Assembly (NCBI GenBank): GCA_036013055.1
Contig: DASCQM010000006.1
Location: 186,001-250,000, forward strand
Origin: SHYR01 sp036013055
Lineage (GTDB): Bacteria; Chloroflexota; Dehalococcoidia; UBA2979
Length of the DNA stretch: 64,000 nt
Reading direction: 5' to 3'
The notes under the pieces are model-generated. The model was not told where the DNA came from. It worked only from the letters and a program-made list of their open reading frames with translations, and did not search any database. This document shows, piece after piece, positions 50,969-59,312 of this stretch (its first letter is position 1; the number at the start of each line of letters is the position of its first letter). Both the position numbers and the translations under genes were made by a program.

Positions 50969-52375
50969 ATGGCGACCGACCATGAGCTGAACTTCGCCAC
51001 GGCCGAGGAGCTGGCCGATCTGATCCGTCGAAAGGCGCTCTCGCCGGCGGAGTTGATGGACCACACCCTCGCTCGCATCGCGCAGCTCAACCCGCAGATC
51101 GGTGCGTTCGTCGCCCTCGACGAGGAGCGCGCACGGGAGCAGGCGGCGCAGCAGACGAAGCGCATCGCTGCTGGCGAGGAGCTCGGTCCGCTCGGAGGGC
51201 TGCCGTTCGGCGTGAAGGACCTTGAGGACGTGGCAGGGCTGATCACCACGAAAGGCTCCCGGGCCTATCGCGACAACCTCGTCGATCGCGACTCGGTGCA
51301 GGTCGAACGGCTGCGTGCGGCGGGTGCGGTCGTGATCGGCAAGACGAATACGCCGGAGTTCGGGTACACGGGCTACAGCTTCAACGAGCTCTTTCCCGCG
51401 ACGCGTAACCCGTGGAACCTCGAACGCACTTCGGGAGGCTCTAGCGGCGGTGCCTCCGCCGCGATCGCTTCCGGCATGACCGCGATCGGGACGGCGTCGG
51501 ATGGTGCCGGGTCGGTGCGCATCCCGGCCTCGTTCACGGGCGCGTTCGGCCTCAAACCCTCGTTCGGGCGCATCCCACTGGGGCCGTCCGAGTTCACGAG
51601 CTGGATGGACACGGGCGTCTACGGACCGCTGACGCGGACCGTGCGCGATGCGGCGCTCTTCCTCGATCAGGTCGCTGGCTACCACCCCGCCGACGCCGAC
51701 TCGTTGCCCGCCGCTGGCTACAGCTACCTCGCGCGCCTCGACGAACCGCTGTCGCCGCTGCGTATCGGCTTCAGCGCCAACCTCGGTGGGCTGAAGGTGC
51801 AGTCCGACGTGGCGCGCGAAGTGGACAGCGCGGTGAAGGTGTTCGAGGAGTTGGGGCACGAGGTCGTCGAGTGGGACGAGCCGTTCCCGTTGCTCGGTCC
51901 CTGGTGGTCGCGCCTCGGCCGCCACCAGGCGCTGGCCTCGTCGTGGGACGTGCTGATGGGCCGGCGTACCGAGATCAGCGAGGGCTACCTGAACGGGCTC
52001 GACGCTGCCCTCGCGACCTCGCCGACCGACTTCGGTGAGTTCGCCCGGCTGCGCGCGCAGCTGAACAACCTGCTCTGGCAGACCTTCGAGCGGTACGACC
52101 TGCTGCTGATGCCGACGATGCCGCTTGAGGCGTTCGCCGCTGAAGGCCCGATCCCGGTCGAGGTCGAGGGCGAGCCGTACGAGTTCATCGGCTTCACCGC
52201 GCCCTTCAACTTCAGCGGCCACCCGGCCGCGACCGTGCGCGCCGGGTTCACCGACAGCGGGTTGCCGGCCGGCCTGCAGATCGTCGGCCAGCGGCACCGC
52301 GAGGACCTCGTCCTGCAGGCGTCGTACGCCTACGAGCAGGCGCGACCGTGGAACGACCGCTGGCCTGATCTGTAG
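50969..52375 (+). CDS. Amidase (amidase signature family)
   Basis: A 468-residue amidase with the Ser-cisSer-Lys triad: Lys in GLPFGVKDLEDVAG, the signature TSGGSSGGASAAIASG with the two Ser residues, and the GSVRIPASFTGAFGLKPSFG oxyanion stretch (core SVRIPASFTGAFGLKP). It hydrolyses a C-N amide bond; the substrate is unknown, and the short C-terminus excludes GatA. ATG 50969 follows a GAAGCGGAGA stretch. It leads a plus-strand run with gaps of 42, 46 and 39 bp to an LLM oxidoreductase, an M3 peptidase and an enoyl-CoA hydratase-like gene, which may be one transcript for breakdown of amides and peptides. Confidence 0.92.
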   Translation: MATDHELNFATAEELADLIRRKALSPAELMDHTLARIAQLNPQIGAFVALDEERAREQAAQQTKRIAAGEELGPLGGLPFGVKDLEDVAGLITTKGSRAYRDNLVDRDSVQVERLRAAGAVVIGKTNTPEFGYTGYSFNELFPATRNPWNLERTSGGSSGGASAAIASGMTAIGTASDGAGSVRIPASFTGAFGLKPSFGRIPLGPSEFTSWMDTGVYGPLTRTVRDAALFLDQVAGYHPADADSLPAAGYSYLARLDEPLSPLRIGFSANLGGLKVQSDVAREVDSAVKVFEELGHEVVEWDEPFPLLGPWWSRLGRHQALASSWDVLMGRRTEISEGYLNGLDAALATSPTDFGEFARLRAQLNNLLWQTFERYDLLLMPTMPLEAFAAEGPIPVEVEGEPYEFIGFTAPFNFSGHPAATVRAGFTDSGLPAGLQIVGQRHREDLVLQASYAYEQARPWNDRWPDL

Positions 52376-52417
52376 CATTGGCCGGTAGCGCTGGCCGCGC
52401 GCGAGGGTGGGGGAGTG

Positions 52418-53326
52418 ATGAAGGTCGGAATCTCGGTCACAAGCGCGCACAACGTCGAAGACCCTCGCGCTGGCGCTCGCACGATGGTCGAGCGAGCCGC
52501 AGCCGCCGCCACCGCGGAACTCGATTCGCTCTTCGTCGGCGATCACCATGTGACGCCGAACCCGTACTACCAGAACACCGCCATACTCGGGCGGATGCTC
52601 GCGGAGTGGGGCGACGCGCCGGCGGGCGCGCTCTACCTGCTGCCGATGTGGAATCCGGTGCTGCTCGCCGAGCAGGTAGCGACGCTGGCGTCGATCGCGT
52701 CCGGCCGCTTCATCATGCAGTGCGGCCTCGGGCGCGGCGAAGCAGAGTTCGCCGCCTTCGGTTTGAACATCCGCCGGCGCCCGTCGCTCTTCGAGCAGAG
52801 CCTCGACATCGTCCGCCGGCTGCTCGCTGGAGAAACGGTGAGCAGCGACGGACGCTACCGGGTCGAGCGCGCGCACATCTCGCCGCTGCCGCCCGAACCC
52901 GTCGAGGTCTGGATCGGCGGTAGCGTGGACGCTGCCATCGACCGCGCCGCCCGGCTCGGCGACGCCTGGCTCGCCGCGCCCGACCTCTCGATGGAGGAGG
53001 CGCGCCACCGCTCTACCTACTACCGCGAGCGCAACGCCGCGCACGGCCGCGAGCCCGCGGCGGTCGCGATCCGTCGCGATGTCTACGTTGGCGAGAGCGA
53101 GCGGGAGGCGGAGGAGACGGCGGGGCCGATCGCCGACAACTACCGCGGCTTCGATCGCGAAGCGCTGGTCTTCGGCACCGTCGATCAGGTTGCCGCGCGT
53201 TTCCGCGAACTCGCCGAGCAGGGCTATACCGACGTGATCACGCGATCGATGGTGACCGACGAGCGGCAGGCGCTGGCGTCGATCGCGCGGCTCGGCGAGG
53301 TACGCCGGGCGGTCGCCGACGCATGA
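52418..53326 (+). CDS. LLM-class flavin-dependent oxidoreductase
   Basis: A 302-residue luciferase-like barrel. KVGISVTSAHNVEDPRAG, LDSLFVGDHHVTPNPYYQNT (His-His after Asp, near the flavin), SGRFIMQCGLGRGEAEFAAFG and PVEVWIGGSVDAAIDRAARLGDAW (core VEVWIGGSVDAAIDRAARL) match the family. FGTVDQVAARFRELAEQGYTDV closes the barrel. F420 or FMN cofactor use cannot be decided by eye. The start is ATG 52418 with GGGGGAG upstream; GTG 52415 is also possible. It follows the amidase gene and precedes the M3 peptidase gene, in a likely operon. Confidence 0.87.
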   Translation: MKVGISVTSAHNVEDPRAGARTMVERAAAAATAELDSLFVGDHHVTPNPYYQNTAILGRMLAEWGDAPAGALYLLPMWNPVLLAEQVATLASIASGRFIMQCGLGRGEAEFAAFGLNIRRRPSLFEQSLDIVRRLLAGETVSSDGRYRVERAHISPLPPEPVEVWIGGSVDAAIDRAARLGDAWLAAPDLSMEEARHRSTYYRERNAAHGREPAAVAIRRDVYVGESEREAEETAGPIADNYRGFDREALVFGTVDQVAARFRELAEQGYTDVITRSMVTDERQALASIARLGEVRRAVADA

Positions 53327-53372
53327 CCGACAAGAGGGACGCGACAACTAGCGAACGAGAGATGAGGCTCCA

Positions 53373-55355
53373 GTGAGCGATCCGAGCGAAGTGCTGTTCG
53401 ACTACTCGACGGCGACGCCTGACGCGATTCGCGTGGCGACCGAGGAGGCGATCGAGCGCTGCGACACGCTGTTGGCGGCGATCGTCGGAGTTCCCGACGC
53501 TGAGCGGACGTTCGCGAATACCGTGCTGCCGCTGGATGACGTCGGTGAGGCGCTGAGCGATGTCACCGGGCACCAGGCCTTCCTCGCCTACGTCGCGCCG
53601 GAGGAGGCGATCCGGGACGCCGCGCATGCCGCCGAGGAGCAGGTCAACACCTACAGCACCGGTATCGGCTTCCGCGAGGACGTCTACGCCGCGCTCGAGA
53701 CCTTCGCCGACGACGGCGGTGGCGCGGTACTCGACGAGCAGGAGGCGCGCCTGCTGGAGCGCGCGCTACGCGACTTCCGCCGCAACGGCATGGCGCTGGA
53801 CGTCGAGCAGCGCGATCAGCTCCGAACGCTGAAGGAGCGTCTCGTCACGCTCGGCATCGAGTTCTCACGAAACATCGTCGAGTACGAGGACGGCATCGAC
53901 GTCTCGCGCGAGGAGCTGTCCGGGCTGCCTGCGACGTTCATCGAGGGTCTCAAGCGTGTCGGCGAGGGCGGCGAAGAGCGCTATCGCGTCTCGCTCGACT
54001 ACCCGGAGTTCTACCCGTTCCTTGAGTCGGCCGACGATCCGACGCTGCGCCAGGAGCTGTTCCGCAAGTTCCAGAACAAGGCCGCTCCGGCGAACGTCGA
54101 GATCCTCACCGAGGCGATCGCGGCGCGCGATCAGGTCGCCTCAATCCTCGGCTACGAATCGTGGGCGGCGTACTCGCTCGAAGTGAAGATGGCGAAGCTG
54201 GAGAAGAGCGCGCTCGACTTCCTGATCGATCTCGAGCAACGCGTGCGCCCGAAGGCGGACGGCGATCTCGTCGAGTTCGCGGCATCAATGGATGCGCACC
54301 TCGGGCGGCAGGGAACGACCGTCGAGGCGTGGGACTGGCGCTACTACATGCAACGCGTGTTGCGCGAAGAGCACGAGATCGACCAGTTCGAGGTCGCGAA
54401 GTACTTCCCGCTCGATGCCGTCCTCGATGGGCTCTTCGACGCCTACCAGCGGCTCGTCGACGTCACGTTCGTCCCGCAGCCAAACACGAACGCGTGGCAT
54501 CCAGAGGCGCGTCTCTTCGCGGTCGAGGACGGCGGCGATGTGGTTGCCTACTTCTACATGGACCTCCACCCACGGCCGGACAAGTTCGGCCACGCGGCCG
54601 CCTTCACGCTGCGCGCGGGCCGAGAGCTTGCGGACGGGAGCTACCGGGTGCCAGTCAGCGCGATCGTCGCGAACTTCACGAAGCCGACGGAGCAGACGCC
54701 CTCGCTGCTGCGCCACTCGGAGGTTGTGACGCTCTTCCACGAGTTCGGGCACATCCTGCACCAGGTGATGACGCGCGCCCGTTTCGCGCGCTTCTCCGGC
54801 ACGAGTGTGGAGCGTGACTTCGTCGAGGCACCTTCGCAGATGCTCCAGCACTGGTGCTGGGAACCGGAGGTGCTCCAGCGCTTCGCCCGGCACTACGAGA
54901 GCGGGAAGCCGATCCCGGCCGATCTTGTCGCTCGCATGGTGGCGGCGAAGAACGTGGGCAGCGGCGTCGCAGCGCTGCGCCAGATCTACTTCGCGCGACT
55001 CGACCTCGCCTACCACGCGCCCGGCGCGCAGAAGGACACAGACGCGATCGCCGAGGAGCTGCACCCGATCACCGGGTTCGAATTCACGGAGGACACTCAC
55101 TTCCAGGCCGGGTTCGGCCACCTCTTCGGTTACGACGCCGGCTACTACGGCTACATGTGGTCGAAGGTCTACGGCGACGACATGTTCACGCGCTTCGAGA
55201 TCGCCGGGATCGATGACGCCGAGACCGGCAGCGACTACCGTCGGCTGATCCTCGAACGCGGTGGCAGCGTTGACGGTGACGCGCTGGTGCGTGATTTTCT
55301 GGGCAGAGAGCCGGAGATGGGGGCCTTCCTTCGTGACCTCGGGCTGACCGAGTAG
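53373..55355 (+). CDS. M3-family oligopeptidase (thimet/OpdA-like)
   Basis: A 660-residue zinc oligopeptidase. The active site is VTLFHEFGHILHQVMTRARF (HEFGH with two zinc His and the catalytic Glu), followed by VERDFVEAPSQMLQHWCWEP, which supplies the third zinc ligand Glu. The C-terminal FGYDAGYYGYMWSKVYGDDMF is the substrate-binding Gly/Tyr loop of the M3A group. It cuts short peptides in the cytosol. The start is GTG 53373; there is no signal peptide. It is the third gene of the amidase run and may finish peptide breakdown. Confidence 0.94.
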   Translation: MSDPSEVLFDYSTATPDAIRVATEEAIERCDTLLAAIVGVPDAERTFANTVLPLDDVGEALSDVTGHQAFLAYVAPEEAIRDAAHAAEEQVNTYSTGIGFREDVYAALETFADDGGGAVLDEQEARLLERALRDFRRNGMALDVEQRDQLRTLKERLVTLGIEFSRNIVEYEDGIDVSREELSGLPATFIEGLKRVGEGGEERYRVSLDYPEFYPFLESADDPTLRQELFRKFQNKAAPANVEILTEAIAARDQVASILGYESWAAYSLEVKMAKLEKSALDFLIDLEQRVRPKADGDLVEFAASMDAHLGRQGTTVEAWDWRYYMQRVLREEHEIDQFEVAKYFPLDAVLDGLFDAYQRLVDVTFVPQPNTNAWHPEARLFAVEDGGDVVAYFYMDLHPRPDKFGHAAAFTLRAGRELADGSYRVPVSAIVANFTKPTEQTPSLLRHSEVVTLFHEFGHILHQVMTRARFARFSGTSVERDFVEAPSQMLQHWCWEPEVLQRFARHYESGKPIPADLVARMVAAKNVGSGVAALRQIYFARLDLAYHAPGAQKDTDAIAEELHPITGFEFTEDTHFQAGFGHLFGYDAGYYGYMWSKVYGDDMFTRFEIAGIDDAETGSDYRRLILERGGSVDGDALVRDFLGREPEMGAFLRDLGLTE

Positions 55356-55394
55356 CGTGGGAATCTGAGTAGCGCAGGAAGCCAAGGAGAGCGC

Positions 55395-56201
55395 ATGGAC
55401 TACGAGACCGTCACGGTCGATCGCGATGGCACTGATGGTCGCGTCGGCATCATCACGCTAGACCGACCGGAGAAACTGAACGCCATGAACGGGGCGATGC
55501 GTCGCGAGATCATCGCTGCCTGCGACGAGCTGGCGAACGAAGATGGCGTACGCACCGTGATCCTGACCGGGGCGGGGCGCGGCTTCTGCTCGGGCGCCGA
55601 CCTCACCAGCGGCGATCCCCCTCGCGAGGGCGTCGCGCCGCAGCTCGATCGCCTCGACGAGCTGGGTGCTGATGGCAGCGTCGCGGCGGCGCTCTACGCG
55701 CTCGACAAGCCGCTGATCGCGGCGGTTAACGGCGTCGCGGTCGGTGCGGGCCTGAGCATGGCGCTTGCCTGCGACATGCGCATCGGCTCAGAGCACGCGC
55801 GGGTGAAGACGATGTTTGTGGAACGCAGCCAGTCTCCGGTCGCGGGGATGACGTACTTCCTGCCGCGGATCGTCGGCTACGGGCGCGCGGCGGAGCTGAT
55901 CCTCGCGTCCCGCATGATCGACGCCGACGAAGCGCGCGAGATTGGCCTCTTCGACCGCGTCGTGGCAGGCAACGAACTGATCGAAGCAGCGATTGAACAG
56001 GCCGATCAGATCGCAGCCTGGCCCCCGCTGGCACTGCGAGCCTCAAAGCGGGTCCTGCAGCACAACGAACACGCCGAGTTCCTCGACGCGCTGAAGTACG
56101 AGCGGACGGGTGCCGACTTCGCACGTCGGGCGCCGAAGGACTCCGAGGAGTCGCGCGCCAGCTTCCTCGAAGGCCGTCCCCCGACGTTTACCGGCGAGTA
56201 A
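55395..56201 (+). CDS. Enoyl-CoA hydratase/isomerase family protein
   Basis: A 268-residue crotonase-fold protein. GIITLDRPEKLNAMNGAMRR, TGAGRGFCSGADLTSG, AVNGVAVGAGLSMALACDMRIG and RMIDADEAREIGLFDRVV are typical. The first hydratase Glu is missing (GAGLSM); an acidic residue appears in MFVERSQSPVAG, nearer the position used by isomerases. It may be a PaaG-like isomerase or degenerate hydratase. AAGGAGAGC lies just before ATG 55395. It ends the amidase run; a large palindrome begins 41 bp after the stop. Confidence 0.88.
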   Translation: MDYETVTVDRDGTDGRVGIITLDRPEKLNAMNGAMRREIIAACDELANEDGVRTVILTGAGRGFCSGADLTSGDPPREGVAPQLDRLDELGADGSVAAALYALDKPLIAAVNGVAVGAGLSMALACDMRIGSEHARVKTMFVERSQSPVAGMTYFLPRIVGYGRAAELILASRMIDADEAREIGLFDRVVAGNELIEAAIEQADQIAAWPPLALRASKRVLQHNEHAEFLDALKYERTGADFARRAPKDSEESRASFLEGRPPTFTGE

Positions 56202-56242
56202 CGCCCGGCATCGCGTCAGTCGCCTACTTCGCCATCGATCCA

Positions 56243-56304
56243 GCGATGCTGCGGCCGCAGCATCGCGTCTGCCGATAAGACTGACGACTCGCTGTCGCAG
56301 TCGT
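56243..56304. terminator. 24-bp perfect palindrome and second inverted repeat
   Basis: Positions 56243-56266 are a perfect palindrome: GCGATGCTGCGG followed at once by its reverse complement. As RNA it would form a 10-bp stem with a GGCC loop. A second repeat, ACGACT (56284-56289) and AGTCGT (56299-56304), follows 17 bases later. They lie in the 235-bp gap between the enoyl-CoA hydratase gene and the cheW-globin gene. A terminator without a T-run, or a dimer operator for the globin gene, are both possible. The rest of the gap shows no gene. Confidence 0.45.
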
Positions 56305-56436
56305 TAGATCAGGGGTTTCCCCCTCTCGTCGGGTCACCGGGACGCCGGAGTATCTGTGGAATAGATATCGACCGGGCGTGCCCCGGACGGCGGCGTCGGC
56401 TGTGTGCCGATGCGCCGACGCACAGAGGAGATGCAG

Positions 56437-57525
56437 ATGGTCGTCGAGGTGGAACAGAGCAGCGTCGAGCAGCAACTGGTGGTCTTCGACCTCGCCGAGC
56501 AGCAGTACGGCGTCAACATCAGCACCGTCCGCGAGATCATCCGCATGTCGAACATCACGCACGTGCCAGACGCGCCGCCCTCGGTCGAGGGTGTGATCAA
56601 CCTGCGCGGCGGCGTGATCCCCGTCGTCGACCTGCGCAAGCGATTCAGCCTCGAGGTGAGCGAAGCGACCGATCGCAGTCGCATCGTCGTGGTTGAGCTC
56701 GGTGGGGACAGCATCGGTGTGATCGTTGACGGCGTGGCGGAGGTGCTTCGCATCCAGTCCGACTCCGTGGAGGATGCTGCTTCCGTCGTAACCACGGCGG
56801 ATTCGTTCTACATCGAGGGCATCGCCAAGATCGATGGCCAGTTGCTGATCCTGCTCGACCTTGAGAAGGCGCTCTCCGGAGATGCGCTGGCCAAGCTTGC
56901 TGCCGAGTGGGCCGTGAACCCACCGCAGTTCCTGAGCGCAATCGAGGTCGACGACGGGGCCGGCGACGACGACGAGGCAGCGGAAGACGCGGCCGCAGAC
57001 ACTGAGCCAGAGCCCGAGACGGAAGAGAAGCCGGTACCCGAGAAGAAGGCTGAAGCGAAGGTTGAGCCGAAGGTCGCCGACGCCGAGCCGGAACCACTGC
57101 CGCTGAACCTCGACCTGCTGGAGGCAACGTTCGACGCCGTGGCTCCTCGTGGCGACGACGTCGTCGCGTACTTCTACGACCAGCTCTTCGAGCAGCACCC
57201 GGGCGTGATGCCGCTGTTCGAGAACACCGACATGACGCAGCAGCGCGGAAAGCTGCTCGCGGCGCTGGCGACGGTAGTCGCATCGCTGCGCACCCCGGAG
57301 GCGCTGGTGGAGCACCTGCAGGAGCTGGATGCCCGCCACGTCGACTACGGCGCCGAGCCGGAGCACTACGCCGCTGTCGGCGCGATCCTCCTGCAGTCGT
57401 TGGCCCACGTCGCCGGTGACGCCTGGAGCGACGAGGCAGAGCAGGCGTGGTCCGAAGCGTACGCGCTGGTCTCGTCGGTCATGATCGATGCAGCACTCGC
57501 GTCTCAGGAGCAGGCAGCCGCGTAG
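56437..57525 (+). CDS. CheW-globin fusion protein
   Basis: A 362-residue fusion. Residues 11-155 are a full CheW domain (LVVFDLAEQQYGVNISTVRE, GVINLRGGVIPVVDLRKRF, LLILLDLEKAL), the adaptor that links chemoreceptors to CheA. Residues 172-222 are an acidic Ala/Glu/Pro/Lys linker. Residues 223-354 are a flavohaemoglobin-type globin with B10 Tyr247 (YFYDQLF), E7 Gln269 (MTQQRGK) and proximal F8 His301 (LDARHVDYGAEPEHY), so haem and oxygen binding are expected. There is no reductase domain. AGAGGAG six bases before ATG 56437 fixes the start. No CheA, CheY or receptor gene is nearby. The likely role is to feed oxygen (or NO) state into a chemotaxis-type array, perhaps for pilus-based movement; that is inference. 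Confidence 0.88.
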   Translation: MVVEVEQSSVEQQLVVFDLAEQQYGVNISTVREIIRMSNITHVPDAPPSVEGVINLRGGVIPVVDLRKRFSLEVSEATDRSRIVVVELGGDSIGVIVDGVAEVLRIQSDSVEDAASVVTTADSFYIEGIAKIDGQLLILLDLEKALSGDALAKLAAEWAVNPPQFLSAIEVDDGAGDDDEAAEDAAADTEPEPETEEKPVPEKKAEAKVEPKVADAEPEPLPLNLDLLEATFDAVAPRGDDVVAYFYDQLFEQHPGVMPLFENTDMTQQRGKLLAALATVVASLRTPEALVEHLQELDARHVDYGAEPEHYAAVGAILLQSLAHVAGDAWSDEAEQAWSEAYALVSSVMIDAALASQEQAAA

Positions 57526-57627
57526 CGTGGTCGCTCCTGCTCGCTCGCACGGTTGACCGGTCGGTGACCCATACGGGAGCCCGGTAGGGTAGGCTCATCC
57601 GCGACCGCAACACTGTGGGAGGGTCGC

Positions 57628-58323
57628 ATGAGTTCATTTGTCAGTCCCGGCGAAGCCGTTCCGGAAATCGTCTTGCCGGACCTCGACGGCAATCCCGTCG
57701 CGTTGTCGTCGTTCCGCGGCAAGAAATTGCTGGTCTTCATGTGGGCCTCGTGGTGAGCATGCCGCGGACAACTGCCGGTCTGGCAGCAATTCGTTCCGGA
57801 GCACGCTGACGCGGACTTCGCGTTCCTCTCCGTGGCCATGGACGCACAGGGCTCGGACGCCCCTCGTCCGTACGCCGAGCCGACGCTCGCGACGTTCCCG
57901 ACGGTTGTCGATGCGGAGAACGTGCTCGGCGACACCTTCGGCTTCAAAGCGATCCCGAACGGCATCTTGATCGGTGCTGACGGCCGGCTCGACGGCACGG
58001 TTGCCGGGCGCTTTGAGATCCGGAAGCCGGAGACGCGCGAACTCGTCGAGAACTGGCTTGCTCCTGACGCCGCTGTGATCCCGGAGTCGGAGCACGCCGA
58101 CGAATGGTCTGAGGAGGCGTTGCAGCTCTTCCGCGAGGCCGGTGCAGCCGTACGTCGCGGTGAGCGCGAGCAGGCGATCGACTTGCTGAAGCGAGCGTTC
58201 CCGCTGGAGCCAGACAACCTGATCATCCGCAAGCAGTTGTGGGCGATCGAGCATCCCGAGAAGTTCTACGACGGCGACGTCGACTACGCGTGGCAGCGCG
58301 AGCAGATGGAAGCGGGTCGCTGA
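57628..58323 (+). CDS. Candidate selenoprotein: thioredoxin-fold redoxin with UxC motif
   Basis: One frame from ATG 57628 (GGGAGGG five bases upstream) to 58323, 231 residues, with TGA 57754-57756 at codon 43. It reads LVFMWASW-U-ACRGQLPVW; relatives have WASWCxCRxxLP, so UGA replaces the attacking Cys and gives U43-A-C45. The thioredoxin fold continues in frame (FLSVAMDAQGSDAPRPY, FPTVVDAENVLGDTFGF, IPNGILIGADGRLDG with the cis-Pro). A helical, TPR-like C-terminus follows (LFREAGAAVRRGEREQAIDLL). A hairpin with a GGUCU loop lies 16-30 nt after the UGA, as in known bacterial SECIS elements. Selenocysteine is the best explanation. The neighbour upstream is the CheW-globin gene, and RRM-redox genes follow within 5 kb. 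Confidence 0.83.
57772..57786 (+). promoter_or_regulatory. Candidate SECIS hairpin with GGUCU loop
   Basis: CTGCC (57772-57776) and GGCAG (57782-57786) form a perfect 5-bp stem around GGTCT. The loop starts 21 nt after the TGA. In E. coli fdhF the SelB-binding apical loop also contains GGUCU at about 19 nt after the UGA. The bulged U of the E. coli stem is not obvious here. The agreement in loop sequence and distance supports real selenocysteine insertion. Confidence 0.6.
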
Positions 58324-58421
58324 CCGCACACCGCCTGCGCCCTCTGCTTGCCAGCAACGTCGCCTCCCGTCAGGCTGACCGTCGTTAACCGCGCGCCAGC
58401 CACCACGACGAGGGAGCACCG

Positions 58422-59258
58422 ATGACCGAATGGAAGAAGACGCCCGACGGGATCGAGATCCCGCCGCCAGGCCCCGACGATGTGCTCTACGACGCCAGCG
58501 ATGGCATCGCGCGGATCACGATGAACCGCACCGTCGTGCTGAACGCGTTGAACAAGAACATGCAGCGCCTGCTCTCGGCTGCGCTCGATCGCGCGGAGGC
58601 CGATGATGACGTCAACGTCGTCGTGCTCACCGGTGCGGGCCGAGCCTTCTGCGCCGGCGGCGATCTCTATTCGTCGCTCTACCCGGACGATGAACCCGCC
58701 CCCAGCGGCACGGAGGTGCAGCTGCGGATCTGGGGATTCGCCAAGCCGGTGATCGCTGCGGTGCGCGGACACGCGGTCGGGCAGGGGTGCGAGCTGGCCG
58801 GCGTCTGCGACATCACGATCGCCTCCGACAACGCGAAGCTCGGCGAGATTCAGATCCGCCACGGCTTCGGCCCGCCGACGCTGATCACGCCATTCCTCCT
58901 TGGCATGAAGCAGGCGAAAGAGGTGCTGCTGCTCGGCGAGCTGCTCGACGCCGAGGAGGCACTGCGGCTCGGGCTTGTGAACCGCGTCGTGCCGGACGAT
59001 GAATTCGATGACGCCGTCGAGTCGATGGCGCGCAAGCTGGCTGCGCTGCCGCAGGGCACCGTGCGCCACAACAAGGCGCTGATCAATCGCAGCTACGAGC
59101 TCGCAGGGTTCCGCGAAGCGCTGGCGTACGGCCAGGACGAGGCGATGCGAGAACTCGCGCCCGAGGGTCGCGCGGGCGTGCTCGGCGAACTCACCGAGGG
59201 CGGCTGGGAAGCCTTCAAGGGCAAGCGAGACGAGATGTACAGCGCGGAGAGCAACTAG
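58422..59258 (+). CDS. Enoyl-CoA hydratase/isomerase family protein
   Basis: A 278-residue crotonase-fold enzyme. GIARITMNRTVVLNALNKNM, TGAGRAFCAGGDLYSS, AVRGHAVGQGCELAGVCDITIAS (key part GQGCELAGVCD) and LGEIQIRHGFGPPTL are seen. Unlike the other two family members in the window it keeps the GCEL Glu, so true enoyl-CoA hydration is plausible. LLDAEEALRLGLVNRVVPDDE and the C-terminal helix complete the fold. AGGGAGCACCG precedes ATG 58422. It stands 98 bp after the thioredoxin-like selenoprotein gene and 54 bp before a lipoprotein gene. Confidence 0.9.
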   Translation: MTEWKKTPDGIEIPPPGPDDVLYDASDGIARITMNRTVVLNALNKNMQRLLSAALDRAEADDDVNVVVLTGAGRAFCAGGDLYSSLYPDDEPAPSGTEVQLRIWGFAKPVIAAVRGHAVGQGCELAGVCDITIASDNAKLGEIQIRHGFGPPTLITPFLLGMKQAKEVLLLGELLDAEEALRLGLVNRVVPDDEFDDAVESMARKLAALPQGTVRHNKALINRSYELAGFREALAYGQDEAMRELAPEGRAGVLGELTEGGWEAFKGKRDEMYSAESN

Positions 59259-59312
59259 CCGGGGCGAACGCCTCGGCCGGCGTCGCACGTTCGGTGTGAT
59301 GTGACAGCGCGC

